Part shown: positions 44,203 through 55,360 of the stretch, one piece after another
How the letters are laid out: each line of letters starts with the position of its first letter
Position numbering within the stretch: the first letter of the stretch is position 1
Assembly: GCF_003265705.1 (NCBI RefSeq)
Contig: NW_020312848.1
Coordinates: forward strand, 55,285,707 to 55,349,706
Direction: 5' to 3'
Origin: Callorhinus ursinus
Lineage: Eukaryota; Chordata; Mammalia; Carnivora; Otariidae
Length of the DNA stretch: 64,000 nt
Notes under the pieces: model-generated
The model's database searches: none
Told to the model about the DNA's origin: nothing
What the model saw: only the letters and a program-made list of their open reading frames with translations
Position numbers and translations under genes: made by a program

Positions 44203-44477
44203 TCAGTCTACATCTTGAAGTCACAGCAACGGGCAGCCGCAGTTGCTCCAGTAGCTGCTGAGACCTGAGACAGTTAAGATTGGCTTGGCTCAGACCTAGA
44301 AACCGCTGCTCAGTAAAAACCTCTGGACTCTTTAGAGAGATCTCTGACCTTTCGGACTGCCATCACTGGCTGTCAGGAGTGGTCAAGACCCCACAACAAT
44401 GTTTCTCTAGAAACTGCCTACTTTTTCTCTGGGCTAGTGCTGTGTTCCTCTGATGGGTTGAATGAATAAGGCATAGG

Positions 44478-44700
44478 CTAAGCTTCTACAACAGAGACCT
44501 AAAATACGGTGGCTTAAATGAGGGTGTTTATCTTGTGCTCGTAGAGTCGTATAGAGGGAAGAGGCCTCAGAACCTGTGTGAGCTATCAGCCACTTTCAAA
44601 AGAGGGCTTCCACCTCTGGGCCAGTGTACCCGTCCCTGTCCCAGTTCAGTCAGATTCGGGTGGCACACATCACTTTCTTTCCCATCCTTTTCTTCAGAAT
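44478..44700. mobile_element. Possible ancient ERVL/MaLR-type LTR repeat
   Basis: acagagacctaaaatacggt, ggcttaaatgagggtgttta and tggcacacatcactttcttt resemble, in reverse orientation, the same dispersed family as 21,465-21,780 ('cagcagaaacctaagatgcagtggcttaaacaagat ... ttgcacacatcacttcc'). Name not assigned. Confidence 0.4.
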
Positions 44701-44775
44701 GAAGTCTGATAAGGAACCTGGGAAACAATGGCTGGCCGGGCAACCATGCAGCCTGCTGAAACTCAGGAGTCCTTT

Positions 44776-44976
44776 TTTTTTTTTTTTTAAAGATTTTATT
44801 TATTTATTTGACAGAGAGAGACAGCGAGAGAGGGAACACAAGCAGGGGGAGTGGGAGAGGGAGAAGCAGGCTTCCTACTGAGCAGGGAGCCCGATGCGGG
44901 GCTTGATCCCAGGACCCTGGAATCGTGACCTGGGCCGAAGGCAGACGCGTTAACGACTGAACCACACAGATGCCCC
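44776..44976 (-). mobile_element. Carnivore tRNA-Lys SINE, antisense
   Basis: Poly(T), aaagattttatttatttatt, purine-rich linker, gcccgatgcggggcttgatc, and the reversed head actgaaccacacagatgccc, which is more diverged than usual. A perfect 15-bp TSD, actcaggagtccttt, at 44,761-44,775 and 44,977-44,991. It shares the aagcagggggagtgggagag linker with the copy at 44,001. Confidence 0.95.
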
Positions 44977-45095
44977 ACTCAGGAGTCCTTTCAATAAAAG
45001 AGGAAAGAATTGATCTCGGTGACATCCAGGAGACTCTGCTATAGGGAACTTCACAAAGTATTATAAACGTGGAACCTGAGAGGAAGAGATTTATG

Positions 45096-45180
45096 CCCCC
45101 TCCATTTTATAGATGAAGAAACTAATATAGATTTATGACATTTTCTAACTTATTCAGAAAAATCTGGAAAATCAGTGAGT
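45096..45180 (-). mobile_element. MIR-class fragment, antisense
   Basis: ccctccattttatagatgaa and gaaactaatatagatttatg, then attttctaacttattcag, fit antisense MIR/MIR3 (ccccattttacagatgaggaaactgagg ... taagtaacttgcccaagg). Confidence 0.5.
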
Positions 45181-45589
45181 GACTTTCCTTGCTATCATTC
45201 GCTATAATGATTCTATATTCATATACTTGTTTCCCTTAAGTATTTATACTCTTTGTATTTACACCAAATATTGCTGGATATAGTTTTATTCTTCCACATA
45301 GTACTTTAAAATGATCAGTGGTCCAGGAGTTAGAAGACTAAGAATTACAGAATATGCCATGTAAAATGTAGCTATAATTGAGCCCTTTTTTTCTTCTTCT
45401 CCTTTAACACGTTTTAAGAAACAGCTGCAGATCATATCCTCAAAGGAAAACCCCTTTTACTGAGAAAGATTGAGAAAGATGTATGTTGTCTATTTCACCC
45501 TAAATATCATCTCCGTTAACAAACAAATGCATATAATTCCCCAGCCAGAAGTTAGTTTTAAATCCTAATTCTAACTTATTTTTTTAATT

Positions 45590-45601
45590 ATTTTTAAGAT
45601 G

Positions 45602-45636
<35 letters not shown>

Positions 45637-45798
45637 TTTGTCAGAGAGAGAGAAAGAACACAAGCAGGGGAGTGGGAGAGGGAGAAACAGGCCTCCTGCC
45701 GAGCAGGGAGCCCAATGTGGGGCTCGATCCCAGCACCCTGGGATCATAACCTGAGCCAAAGGCACATGCTTAATTGACTGAACCACCCACGCATCCCC
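45590..45798 (-). mobile_element. Carnivore SINE, antisense, with (TTTA)n tail
   Basis: ttttaagatgttatttattt, then a (TTTA)n tract to about 45,640, purine-rich linker, gggagcccaatgtggggctc and head gaaccacccacgcatcccc reversed. Flanks cctaattct at 45,564-45,572 and 45,799-45,807 form a short TSD. The tail has expanded into a microsatellite. Confidence 0.93.
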
Positions 45799-45899
45799 CT
45801 AATTCTTATTTAAAAGTAAATATGTGAGAAAAGAGTTACACAAAGTAATTATGAATTTCAATACAAAATGTAATATTTTCATACTGCACCATAATTGCC

Positions 45900-46080
45900 T
45901 GCAGTAGCAATAGGCATTTTACACACATTACCACTAATTGTTACAGCACTTTAAGGAAGATAATATGATCCCCATTTTAAATTTTAGAAAATAGAGGCTT
46001 AAGGAATTTGAGTATCTTACCCAAGTTCACACAGCCATTAAGTGACAGAGTCATAAGGCCAATCAGGTCTTTCAGTATTT
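45900..46080 (-). mobile_element. MIR SINE, antisense
   Basis: attttacacacattaccact, gatccccattttaaatttta, gaaaatagaggcttaaggaa, cttacccaagttcacacagc and cattaagtgacagagtcata follow antisense MIR in order. Confidence 0.7.
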
Positions 46081-46084
46081 AAGA

Positions 46085-47045
46085 TTTGCATAGGACATGT
46101 TAAAGAAGCATTTTATGTTGGTGCCGCTGTTGAATCAAAGATTAAATTGTGCTCCATGGACGAGATTAAGTCCAGCAATGAACTTCTGGAAAGTTCCAGC
46201 CCTTCAAATAAACCTCACTTTTATTTTAAGTTCCCTTTCCCTGAGTTTCTTTTGATTTTTACTCCATTGCTAACCATTTCCTTTCATATTTGTTTAGGAA
46301 TCTGGAGAAAAAGATCTAAGAAATGTTCTATACAAAATTAGAAATTTCTCTTTTTTAAGATATTAATATCAAGTGAAGATACTGGTTGATAGATTATAAG
46401 AAACAGAACCCATACTGTGAATTTAGAAATGACCCATACCTAAATTCATTATCAGTATTTGTGATTTGCCCATTCAATGGACCTAAACTGAGAAAGAACA
46501 TTAGCCAGAATGTCCATCATTAGATTGTGTATGCTAACATCTTCAATCTATCAGTATGATTAATTCTCTTACTTTTTCTGTTTTCAGTGCAACTCCCATT
46601 GGAAAGTTGGTACAGTTCTGGCAATTAGGAAGTTCATTTGACTTATAGAGATAAAACAAATAAAGCAAGAAAATACCCTGAAAACAGAACTTTCTTCAGG
46701 AAGTAGATCTATTTTCATAGAGTAAATTCTACAGTGGAGTTTACTCCTTTTTTTTTTTTTTTTAAACTACCAAGATATGGGCAATTGGTATTCTTCACTT
46801 CTCTATTCTTATTCATGTAGTTCCTTTTTATTCTACTTGGGTAATAATACAACTAATAACAGTCCTAGGTCTCGTTAGAAAGTCCCTTGGTAGTGTTGGG
46901 GCAGATATTGGAATTGAACTGCTGACATGCTGTCATATGACTACACCGTAAAGTCCTAGAACTGAGGGGGTCTAGAAAGAAAATTCTGTGTCAAATTCAC
47001 TACATAGTCACAAGAAAAAAAAGGAAATTTAGAATTGAATAGACC
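46085..47045. other. Unassigned DNA with a poly(T) tract
   Basis: A 16-nt T-run at 46,748-46,763 could be the reversed A-tail of an antisense retrocopy, but the sequence to its right is not one I recognise. No gene seen. Confidence 0.3.
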
Positions 47046-47480
47046 ATGGCTAGATGGGATTTCCATTGCCGACACAATAAGCCTGAACTTCTGATTGTAA
47101 AGTCTAAGGTTCAGTGGCACCTTCTCTGGATTATTGAGTGGACAACGTACTACAGGTCATCTGAGGGGAGGACTGGAGAGAAAGGTGTCATTAAAATCTA
47201 CACTGCCATCAAAGGCAAAAGAATAGTATGGAGCAGGAGAGCACCAAGCCCAACAGCATTACCACACATTTGCCTAAATGCAGGAAGAGGAAAAAATGGG
47301 TGAAGCCCAAGCTCTATGAGGGCATGGTAAAAGTCCATTTCACAGGGCTCTTGACCCTCTCTCATGCTATCCTCCTGAACAAAATGATCAAATATTAGGT
47401 ATTGAAGAAGACTGTTACCACCCTGAAGTACAAGCGCTGGTGGAATGCCAGCAGATTACAAACAAGTCAAACTTTTAACC
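47046..47480 (+). pseudogene. Candidate unidentified processed pseudogene
   Basis: The sequence has coding-like composition with frames that switch: an 85-codon frame from 47,046 (starts MARWDFHCRH), then a basic stretch in another frame near 47,275-47,330 (CRKRKKWVKPKLYEGMVKV) and a third near 47,402-47,450 (KKTVTTLKYKRWW). Such shifting basic segments suggest a decayed retrocopy of a small basic protein. No intron signal, A-tail or TSD was confirmed and I cannot name a parent. It may instead be chance. Confidence 0.25.
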
Positions 47481-47782
47481 AGCTATTTGGAGGAACTTAT
47501 AAGGCATGCTGTTCTGATTCTTGCCCATTTGCCCCACCCCCACCCCAGGTCATTCTCTGGCCTGCTTTGCCCTTCTCTGTGTTCAGGAGCAGAGACTGGT
47601 TTACTTGGAAGCTAACGAAGCTTCAGCTTCACGGACACTCAGTGGTTGCCCCTTTAAAACCTTGTGCCTAAGTCAATTTTGAATTCTTTTTCCTACAGAG
47701 GGCCTCCTACCTGTATAAGTTTTATCTCCCCATAATCTGGATCCAACCCTGCCCAGGAGGCTGAATCCTACTCACTGTCCAC

Positions 47783-48163
47783 TGATTTGATAGACAAAAG
47801 AATGGCCCCTCCCAATGATGTCCACATCCTAACCTCTGGATCCAGTGAGTATGTTACCTTAGAGAGCAAAAGAGGTCAGAGTGATGCTCTGTGAGCACTC
47901 AATCTGTCATTGCAGGCTTTGAAGTTGGAGGAAGGGAGCTATGAACAAAGGAATGTAAATGGCATCTAGAAGCTGGAAAGGGCCAGGGAGTGGATTCTCC
48001 CCTAGCACCTCCAGGAAGAAATGATCCCTGCTGACACCCTGATTTTAACCCAGTGAGCCGTCTGTAGAATTTCTGACCTATAGAACTGTAAGATAGTAAG
48101 TCTGAATTATTTTAAGCCACCAAGTTTGTATCATTTTTACAGCAATAATAGGAAACTAATACA
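47783..48163 (+). mobile_element. MaLR LTR (MLT1-type)
   Basis: gacaaaagaatggcccctcc, gatgtccacatcctaacctc, gtgagtatgttaccttagag, tctagaagctggaaagggcc, gtggattctcccctagcacc, ttttaacccagtgagccgtc, agaactgtaagatagtaagt and the end aataggaaactaataca follow an MLT1-type MaLR LTR, with an internal deletion after gttacctta. Solo, ancient. Confidence 0.75.
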
Positions 48164-48370
48164 CCTGGCTTCTGGTTGGATGTGGCTAATGGGAATCATT
48201 TGAAGGAGACGGGAGACTGAAAGAAGTAAGTGGTTACAGTGTTTCCTTACTGCTCTCTACCTGTTCTGAGCCCAGAGTCCTGACAGGGGCTGCATTCCTC
48301 TACAGCTAGAATTCCCACAATGGTCCCCTTCTTCACTGTTGCTGTTCACTGAGGTCCTGGGACACAATTT

Positions 48371-48561
48371 TTTTTAAAGATTTTATTTATTTATTTGAGA
48401 GAGAGAATGAGAGATAGAGAGCACGAGAGGGAAGAGGGTCAGAGGGAGAAGCAGACTCCCTGCTGAGCAGGGAGCCTGATGCGGAACTCGATCCCAGGAC
48501 TCCAGGATCATGACCTGAGCCGAAGGCAGTCGCTTAACCAACTGAGCCACCCAGGCACCCT
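48371..48561 (-). mobile_element. Carnivore tRNA-Lys SINE, antisense
   Basis: aaagattttatttatttatt, purine linker, cctgatgcggaactcgatcc and head gagccacccaggcaccc reversed. Short TSD acaatttt at 48,363-48,370 and 48,562-48,569. It sits between two MaLR LTRs. Confidence 0.94.
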
Positions 48562-48657
48562 ACAATTTTCTCTTCTTGTCCCTTCAAGCCTAGGACTGGT
48601 AAGGACTTCTCATTCCTGGGTCTTTCCTTATTCCACTCACAATTTTGTAAGTGGTAC

Positions 48658-49080
48658 CGGTAATGGGTCAAACAGTGTTGCCCAAAAATTCATGTTCACC
48701 CAGCACCTCAGAATGTGACCTTATTTGGAAATAGGATCTTTGCAGATGTAATTAATTAAAGATCTGGAGATGAAATCATCCTGGATTTAGGGTGATCCTT
48801 GAGCCCAATTACTGATGTCCTTATAAGAAGAGGAAAGGACACAGAAAGATACACAAAGATTATGTGAAGATGCCTTTATAAACCAATGAGTGCCAAGAAC
48901 TGCTGGCAAACACTAGAAGCTCGGAGAGAAGCATGGACAGTTTTTCCTGCAGAGCCTCTAGAAGGAACCAACTCTTGAATTTGGACTTCTGGCATCCTTA
49001 ACTGGAAGGAATAAATTTCTTTTGTTTTAAACCACTGAGTTTGTGGTAATTTGCTATAGTAGCCCTGGAAAACCAATACA
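48658..49080 (+). mobile_element. MaLR LTR (MLT1-type), nearly complete
   Basis: Starts near gtaatgggtcaaacagtgtt; continues agcacctcagaatgtgacct, atttggaaataggatctttg, cagatgtaattaattaaaga, gatgtccttataagaagagg, gaaggaaccaactcttgaat, ttggacttctggcatcctta and gtttgtggtaatttgctata, ending agccctggaaaaccaataca. A textbook MLT1 order. Minus-strand frames over it are incidental. Confidence 0.88.
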
Positions 49081-49319
49081 ATACCTTTGTTAAAGTCTTT
49101 TGAACCATCTGAGTTGGCTTCTGTTTTTTGCCAGGACCCTGGCTGACAGAGGCCTATGCTTTATACTGTTGTAAATGATAGGAAAATGGGACGGATAGTT
49201 AAAACTGGATCACAGAGTCAAAATTAAAATTATCCTATATTCTCATGTAAACGGACATACTTGAAAAATATGGTATTTAACAGCTTTACACTTAGGTTCA
49301 AAAATTCAGTTGCCATTAT

Positions 49320-49445
49320 TGCCCATGTGTCCTAAACAAATCACTTAGTATTCCTGACTCCAAGTTTCATCATGTGTCAAATAGAATTAATAGACCTTGC
49401 TCTTCCTACCTCACAGTATTCTAAGAGTAAGAAGAAATAATAGAA
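49320..49445 (+). mobile_element. MIR fragment
   Basis: tcctaaacaaatcacttagt, ctccaagtttcatcatgtgt, agaattaatagaccttgctc and ctacctcacagtattctaag match the MIR 3' half. Confidence 0.6.
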
Positions 49446-49451
49446 TACAAG

Positions 49452-49605
49452 GAAATGAGTATAGATTTAGGAACCATAAGATCTGGGTCTAGACCTGACT
49501 TTATCACCAAAAAGCTATGTAGTCTTATTTAAATAAATTAATTTCTGTGATTTCTAGTTCCCTCATCTCTAAAATGAGGAGCTTGGGCTAATCTACAAGC
49601 TAACT
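49452..49605 (+). mobile_element. Second MIR fragment
   Basis: gagtatagatttaggaacca, taagatctgggtctagacct and tgactttatcaccaaaaagc, then gttccctcatctctaaaatg, follow the MIR core and 3' half. It lies immediately behind another MIR fragment in the same direction. Confidence 0.65.
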
Positions 49606-50139
49606 TTCCATAGTTCAGTTGATTAGGACAGAGAAGACATGTAAAAACAGCCATGCTCATGAAAAAGACCAAGGGGATTTTTGACAGTTGATCACAAGCT
49701 CAAAAGTAAAACCAAATTTTATCATGTGATGGCTAAAAATTAATTATTTAATTAAAAAGAAAGAAAAAACAATATATAGTCTATATTAGAAATATCTATT
49801 TAAAGAGAAATAAGAGTTCTGTTGAGCTGTGTTATGTGGTCAGTTACAAATATTAAATTCATAAAGGAACAATAACAATGAAGAATATTGTCAAAGCAGG
49901 TTGTCAGGGTGATTTGGCCTCTGGAAAATGTCATATATATATTGACTTAATGAGCAAAGAATACATATCCTGAAGAAGAAAAGATTTAAGTTGATAGTAA
50001 ACAAGGAGAACTGGGACAGTGAGTTAAAGTGGAGCAAAGGTAATTTTAGAAGCAAGATCAGGAAAAGAATTACAATAATTAGAACTGTCAAATAGTGGAA
50101 TGGTAATGCTGGACACTAAAAATATTCAGAGCTAAGGCT

Positions 50140-50390
50140 GGGTAGCATTTTAGGGTTGCGATCAACCTACCAATGGTTTGTTAAACTGACTTGTACCAGC
50201 TCACAAGACATAATTGTTAGCATCCCTTCCAAACTCTATGTTTGCTGACACCATTTCAGTAGGTTGAAACTGGCCATCATGGGAGCATTTCCACCATAAA
50301 AATCAGCAAACGCTGAAAACAAGGGCCTTTGTTGTCCACTGAGAACTGGTGGTTAAATATTTACCATTACACCACTGGGTGTTATAGAAT
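50140..50390. mobile_element. Possible old DNA-transposon (MER-type) relic
   Basis: gtaccagctcacaagacata, gttagcatcccttccaaact, gacaccatttcagtaggttg, gagaactggtggttaaatat and ttaccattacaccactggg recall a dispersed MER-type element. No terminal repeat or TSD was confirmed. Confidence 0.35.
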
Positions 50391-50450
50391 TCCAGCGCTG
50401 AAGAGTTCTACATTTGCCATTTTTCTCCCAATTCTAAGATTCTATTTGAC

Positions 50451-50573
50451 TTTTTTTTTTTATGTTATGTTAGTCACCATACAGTACATCATTGGTTTTT
50501 GATATAGTGTTCCATGATTCATTGTTTGCGTATAACACCCAGTGCTCCATGCAGTACGTGCCCTCCTTAAGGA
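50451..50573 (-). mobile_element. Young carnivore L1 3' end, antisense, heavily truncated
   Basis: Poly(T), then atgttatgttagtcaccata, cagtacatcattggtttttg, tgatatagtgttccatgatt, cattgtttgcgtataacacc and cagtgctccatgcagtacgt. This is the reverse of the same terminus seen at 10,560-10,690. Only the last ~120 bp are present, with ttgactt near both ends (50,445-50,451 and 50,574-50,580). Confidence 0.9.
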
Positions 50574-50954
50574 TTGACTTGTTCTAATGGAGGGGAAAGT
50601 CATGAGAAATAACGCTAGGTGCAGTTATAATACCTTCAAAGTAGAACTTCTGGACTCAGCTTCATGGTTCTGCACCCTCCTGTTATTCTTCTTCTTTTGA
50701 TGATGATTCTTTCACCCATATTGGATATCCCCTCCCTACTAGATTTCTTTATTTCCTTTCTTTCTTTTCAAAACTAAGATAGATATGGCAATCAGAGAAG
50801 ATGGAGACACATAATAAGAACCTTCAAATAGGTAAAGGATTGTCATGTAGAAAAGAGATAAGGCTATTAGGATTATTATATCATTTATTAGAATTATTAT
50901 GGGATGATTTAAACAATAACAGCAACAACTGCATATAGATTAAAACCATTCATG

Positions 50955-51110
50955 AGCTGACACTGATTAGTAACACGTGTGAGAAAGGCACTTAACTCCC
51001 TCTGGATTCTGTTTCTCATCTGTGAAATGACTTATTCTGAACTCAAAAGGTTTTGAAGCTTCTGTAGGATATAATGAAATGAAAATATTTTGTCAACTAC
51101 TATACAAAGA
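50955..51110 (+). mobile_element. MIR fragment
   Basis: aggcacttaactccctctgg, attctgtttctcatctgtga, aatgacttattctgaactca and ggatataatgaaatgaaaat follow the MIR 3' half. Confidence 0.6.
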
Positions 51111-53391
51111 AAAATTGTTATTGTTAATATATTATCACTAAATTTTATTTATATTTTGATTCAAAATTGTGTTTATTTTATGATTATAACAGAAACTGTA
51201 TATAAAATATACAGATATGATATAAACAGAATTAGCTATACCTCCGTACTCTTATACACCTCATCCATATCTTCTATCTGAATGTGATTCAAGAACAAAA
51301 CAGTGCAATCCAGGCCTTGCCATGCTCCATGTAACAGCAGTAGCAACCACTGCAAACAGATTCTTTTTCTGTGAGTTTTGCCCATCTCTTCAGCATATTA
51401 CTAGCGACCTAGTCTATCAAGGGCTCCCCAAAGCCTTGGTAATGTGGAACATATCTTTCCTCAATATGGTTTCTTCTGTGCCCTAAGAAATACATAAATA
51501 AAAGTTTGAAAATGAAAACATTTTGAAATACCTCACATCATATTTCTCCCTTGTATTAATCTATTTTTCTCCTTTCTTGAAAGACCATTCTTTCCACCAC
51601 TAAGGCTAAGGCATAAGGGTCAATGTCCTAAAAAAAGAGAGTGGTAAGAGCTTAGAGGAAAGAGGTCATTGTTTCTTTCTAAAGCTCAAAGTTTAAATTT
51701 TTGAGTCCACAGCAAGAAAATAACCTTGTAAGTCAGGTTTTGTTGCAAGAGTAAAGAATATTCTAAAATCTAAAGTCTGCCTATGCTTATCAAGCTCAGA
51801 GGTCTAAATATGAAAATTTCCTATAAGACACAGGCAGAGAAGTATTAGTTTATCACATAATATCCTGAAGCTATATGGACCTATTGGTTTTGAATAGATG
51901 ATAGGGAAGGAGAGTGCTGGGGATGGGGGTGGGGAGGTGAGAGGGGAGATGGAGGGGAAAAAAAGAGAAATTTAGATAAGACAAGTCCAAGATAAGAAAG
52001 CTGTAGGTACCTGAAAAGGCCTCAATCCAGTGACTGACAAGAATTCTGAAACTCCAAATAAGTTGAGAAAAACTAAGTACTCTGTTTCACACCTTGGGGA
52101 ACGATAGAGCATCAAAGGCAGAGAAAGGGATCTAGATACGTGGGACAGGGTGTTTCCACATCTCCCTTTTGTTTTCTGATTAACAGAGAAGAATCCAGTG
52201 GTTCCCGTGTGTGGTAGAAAGTACATGAAGTGAGCTTACCGGAGGGGTTTGGATGAGTAGGAAATTAACTTATAGTGCAGAGCTTTGAGGTCAATGTCCC
52301 ATGTTAAGAGATGAATTGGAGTCATAGCTGGACCTTAGGGGATACATATAGCCAGAAAGAGTCAAGACAGGACCTGGCCAGATGGAAGAGATGACCAGGT
52401 TCACAAGGAGCAATCTCCATACCATGTCAATACCAAGAGAACAAAACACAAGTTACAACACCTGAGGACACATTAGAAGTGGCAGCAGTGGACATGGAGT
52501 CCTCAAGAAAGGTCCTAGTGAACTGCAAGTTACGTGTCATCAAAAGACGACGTGGTTAAAGTTATGAGAGTGGAGTTTGATGTCTAAAGAACCCAACCCA
52601 AGGTCCACGGGAACCACAGATGAGGGGAAAGTGCAAAGCTGATGTTCCTGCTTTACCCTAAGGTTAAGTTTTGTAAGAGGAAGAAGAGAATATATGAAAG
52701 ACTGAGATTAAATGTAGGAGATGCTAAATTTAACCCAAAGAGACCATTTTAAGACAGAAGAGTATGAGCTACTTATAAATGATGTTTATGCCCATCCCTC
52801 AAATTTCCGTGTACAAAAATAGCAGGTGTGTAGAAATATATCAAAATAAAGAAAATTTTCTTGCACTGCTGAATGGTAAAGCCTATATTTTAACCCCCCA
52901 TGACCACTCCTAGCTATTTGCTTTAGCAAAAGATACTTTGGATAATAACTCCACTAATAAAGAGGGCTGCAGACCCACAGTTCTTGCTATGAAAAGATTA
53001 AAAAGGAAAGTCTAATAGATGGACATGTACTCATTGTCTCTTATGAGACTGAGCAGTAATGAATGTCAATGTCCATGAGACTGAAGCCCAGGTTATCAGA
53101 TTCAGGTGGATCCAGGCACTGAGAGCCCTTTCCTGTGGGAAGTGGTAGAGTTTTCCCAAGAGAATGTAGTAGAGTTTCGAATGGGAAGTGTTGAGGAAAG
53201 GAGTGCAGAGTGGGAGAGGAGACATGACTGGCCAGGTATCTTTAGAAGGCCCATCCCAGGGAAGCCCTAAGTATTTAGGTTCTGTAACACGTGGGAATCA
53301 AGAGAAATGTGAAGTAAACTAGAACTTCAGTTTGGTCCTTTGACCTTATAATTCCTTTGCAAAATTGCCCTCAACCTAAAGCAAAGAAGTC
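51111..53391. other. Unassigned DNA, no gene seen
   Basis: Mostly unique. A purine-rich tract at 51,901-51,968 includes closely spaced G-runs (51,919-51,946). Frames of 64-84 codons on the minus strand have no recognisable domain. Confidence 0.35.
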
Positions 53392-53443
53392 ACATACCTG
53401 AAACTAATACAATGTTAAATGTCAATTACATATCAATAAAAAA
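53392..53443 (+). mobile_element. L1 3' terminal fragment
   Basis: cacatacctgaaactaatac, aatgttaaatgtcaattaca and tatcaataaaaaa are a typical mammalian L1 3' terminus with a short A-tail. Only ~50 bp. Confidence 0.65.
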
Positions 53444-54085
53444 GTCTTGTTATATGGAAATCAGAATTTTCAAAATAGGTAATGCTCATACATGTGACAT
53501 TCTTAGTTTTGTACCAATATCTAAAGCTAATGTATTTTTGACATAAAAATGTAACTCCTGAGACATACCCCATGCTTTCCTCCTTTTAGTTTAATTTGAA
53601 ACAAATAAAGGAAAGGATGCATTTTTTTTTTTAAGTGTGAATTTCCAGGGACAGTGGCAGACTGAAAACTAAAAACTAGGGTAACCTTCCTAATCAATGT
53701 CTTTCAGGAATCATACCTCAGCATCTGTCTCTTCAAAATGAGAAGGAAAGGTATTTTTTCAAAGTTATGTATTTTTTGAAAATCGGGTATGATGGTTTTG
53801 TGGAAGATAAAGGAATAGGGTGGCCAGGAGTTTCTATGGGTCCCCTGGAAAAAGGGTGCTGATATATTGGGCAACTATATTCTAGAGAGTGGACAGAAAT
53901 ACTAGAGCCCAAAGGGAAACTGGGAATGGGAGAAAATCCTTAGGATTTGAGGAATATTCCAGAATGATATGTAGATGAGATATTCTGCAACTAAACCTTT
54001 GCAACCCTCATAGGTTAAGGTTGTGGTGATTTGTTTTCCTTTCCTCTATTTTCTAGAATTTATGTAATCACATAAATATAACTCA
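53444..54085. other. Unassigned DNA
   Basis: No element or exon recognised. A T-run at 53,623-53,633 only. Confidence 0.35.
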
Positions 54086-54168
54086 TCCAACAAACATTTA
54101 TTAACATTTAGAATGCACCAGGCATTCATCAGTGAACTAAAGAGGCAAAAAGCAATTCCTGCATGTAT
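54086..54168 (-). mobile_element. L2 LINE 3' end, antisense
   Basis: catccaacaaacatttatta, gaatgcaccaggcattcatc and agtgaactaaagaggcaaaa then gcaattcctgc follow the antisense L2 tail. Confidence 0.6.
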
Positions 54169-54245
54169 TTTAAATAAGTACAATGTAAAAGTAGATTATA
54201 AGAAGAAAAAAGCAACTTTGAATATTTTTAGCTCACTGGGTAAAT

Positions 54246-54274
54246 CTATCCATCTATCTATCTATCCATATATA
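54246..54274. repeat. (TATC)n short microsatellite
   Basis: tctatccatctatctatcta plus tccatatatat. Confidence 0.85.
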
Positions 54275-54410
54275 TGTTTTTTCCTGTTTATTTCCCCTAG
54301 CATCCTTTCATATTATGGATAATAATTCTTTTCATTCATAGGATTATCCAAATTGCCTAAATTCACTGAGCATAAAAACTCAATATTTACAACCCATCTA
54401 TTATATCCTT

Positions 54411-54464
54411 AAACCTTTGGCAAATTTCACTTAAATAAAACCTTTGGCAAATTTCACTTAAACA
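54411..54464. repeat. 27-bp tandem duplication beside a SINE
   Basis: aaacctttggcaaatttcac plus ttaaata at 54,411-54,437 is repeated at 54,438-54,464 with one or two differences at the end. It lies about 20 bp before a SINE. Confidence 0.9.
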
Positions 54465-54485
54465 AAATTTTATAAAGTGAATCAT

Positions 54486-54689
54486 GGGGGCGCCTGGGTG
54501 GCTCAACTTAAGCAACTACCTTCAGCTCAGGTCATGATCCCAGGGTCCTGGGATCGAGCCCACATCAGCCTCCTTGCTTAATGGGGAATCTGCTTCTCCC
54601 TCTCCCTCTGTCACTCCCCCTGCCTGTGCTCTCCTGCTCTCTCTCTGTCAAATAAATACACAAAATCTTTAAAAAAAAAAAAAAAAAAA
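54486..54689 (+). mobile_element. Carnivore tRNA-Lys SINE
   Basis: Head gggggcgcctgggtggctca with a small deletion before cttaagcaac, body ggtcctgggatcgagcccac, CT linker, AAATAAATACACAAAATC and a ~19-nt A-run, then gaaagaaagaaa. The TSD is not clean. Confidence 0.93.
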
Positions 54690-55360
54690 GGAAAGAAAGA
54701 AAATGAATTTTATATTCTATCATACCCCCTGCATTACCACCACAACACACATACACAGCACGCACACTCCAATAACATTAAAATCAATAGAAATGAAAAA
54801 AAATTCCAACTGAAGTATATTTGATAAAATAATGAATACAGCTTTATATGAATATTCAACGAGGTAAAAAGAAAATTGTCCATTGCAAAATAATGAAAAA
54901 TATGATACCTTTCCATTAGGTGGCAGCAAAACTCTTTCATACTGTTAAAGTTACAGTCTTTGTCTTTAGTACCTCATGCCAGGTTTGACAGGTTATACTA
55001 CACACACAGAATTAAACTGTTCAATTGTTACCGCTCAGAGAAAGGCGCTCCATAAACATCAAGATACATGGTGTATCGAATTTAAAGGTTTACTTGTTAG
55101 AGTAAATTATCTTTGACTTTAAAAAAAGCAAACAATTATTTTATTTTATACTTCAAAGAATTAGTGTCAAATATATGTTCCAATAAAACTCTAGGAGTTT
55201 TCTTTTTCTTTCTATGAAGTTGGCTCCAATGAATAGAGTTCGACATGGAATCAATAAACACCAGCAACATCAAAAACATCAGGTTGTAACCTTCACCTCC
55301 TCCTTCACTGGTCTCCTGTCACCTGGGTAAAAGCTCCCCCTTTCAAAAAAGTTACTTCTT
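54690..55360. other. Unassigned AT-rich DNA
   Basis: No repeat family recognised. Minus-strand frames of 66-69 codons are chance. Confidence 0.35.

Noticed and set aside
46748..46763. Poly(T) as the reversed tail of an antisense retrocopy
   Set aside because: No recognisable element follows and no TSD was found.
51901..51968. Polypurine tract of an ERV next to an LTR
   Set aside because: No LTR-like sequence follows and there is no retroviral coding sequence nearby.
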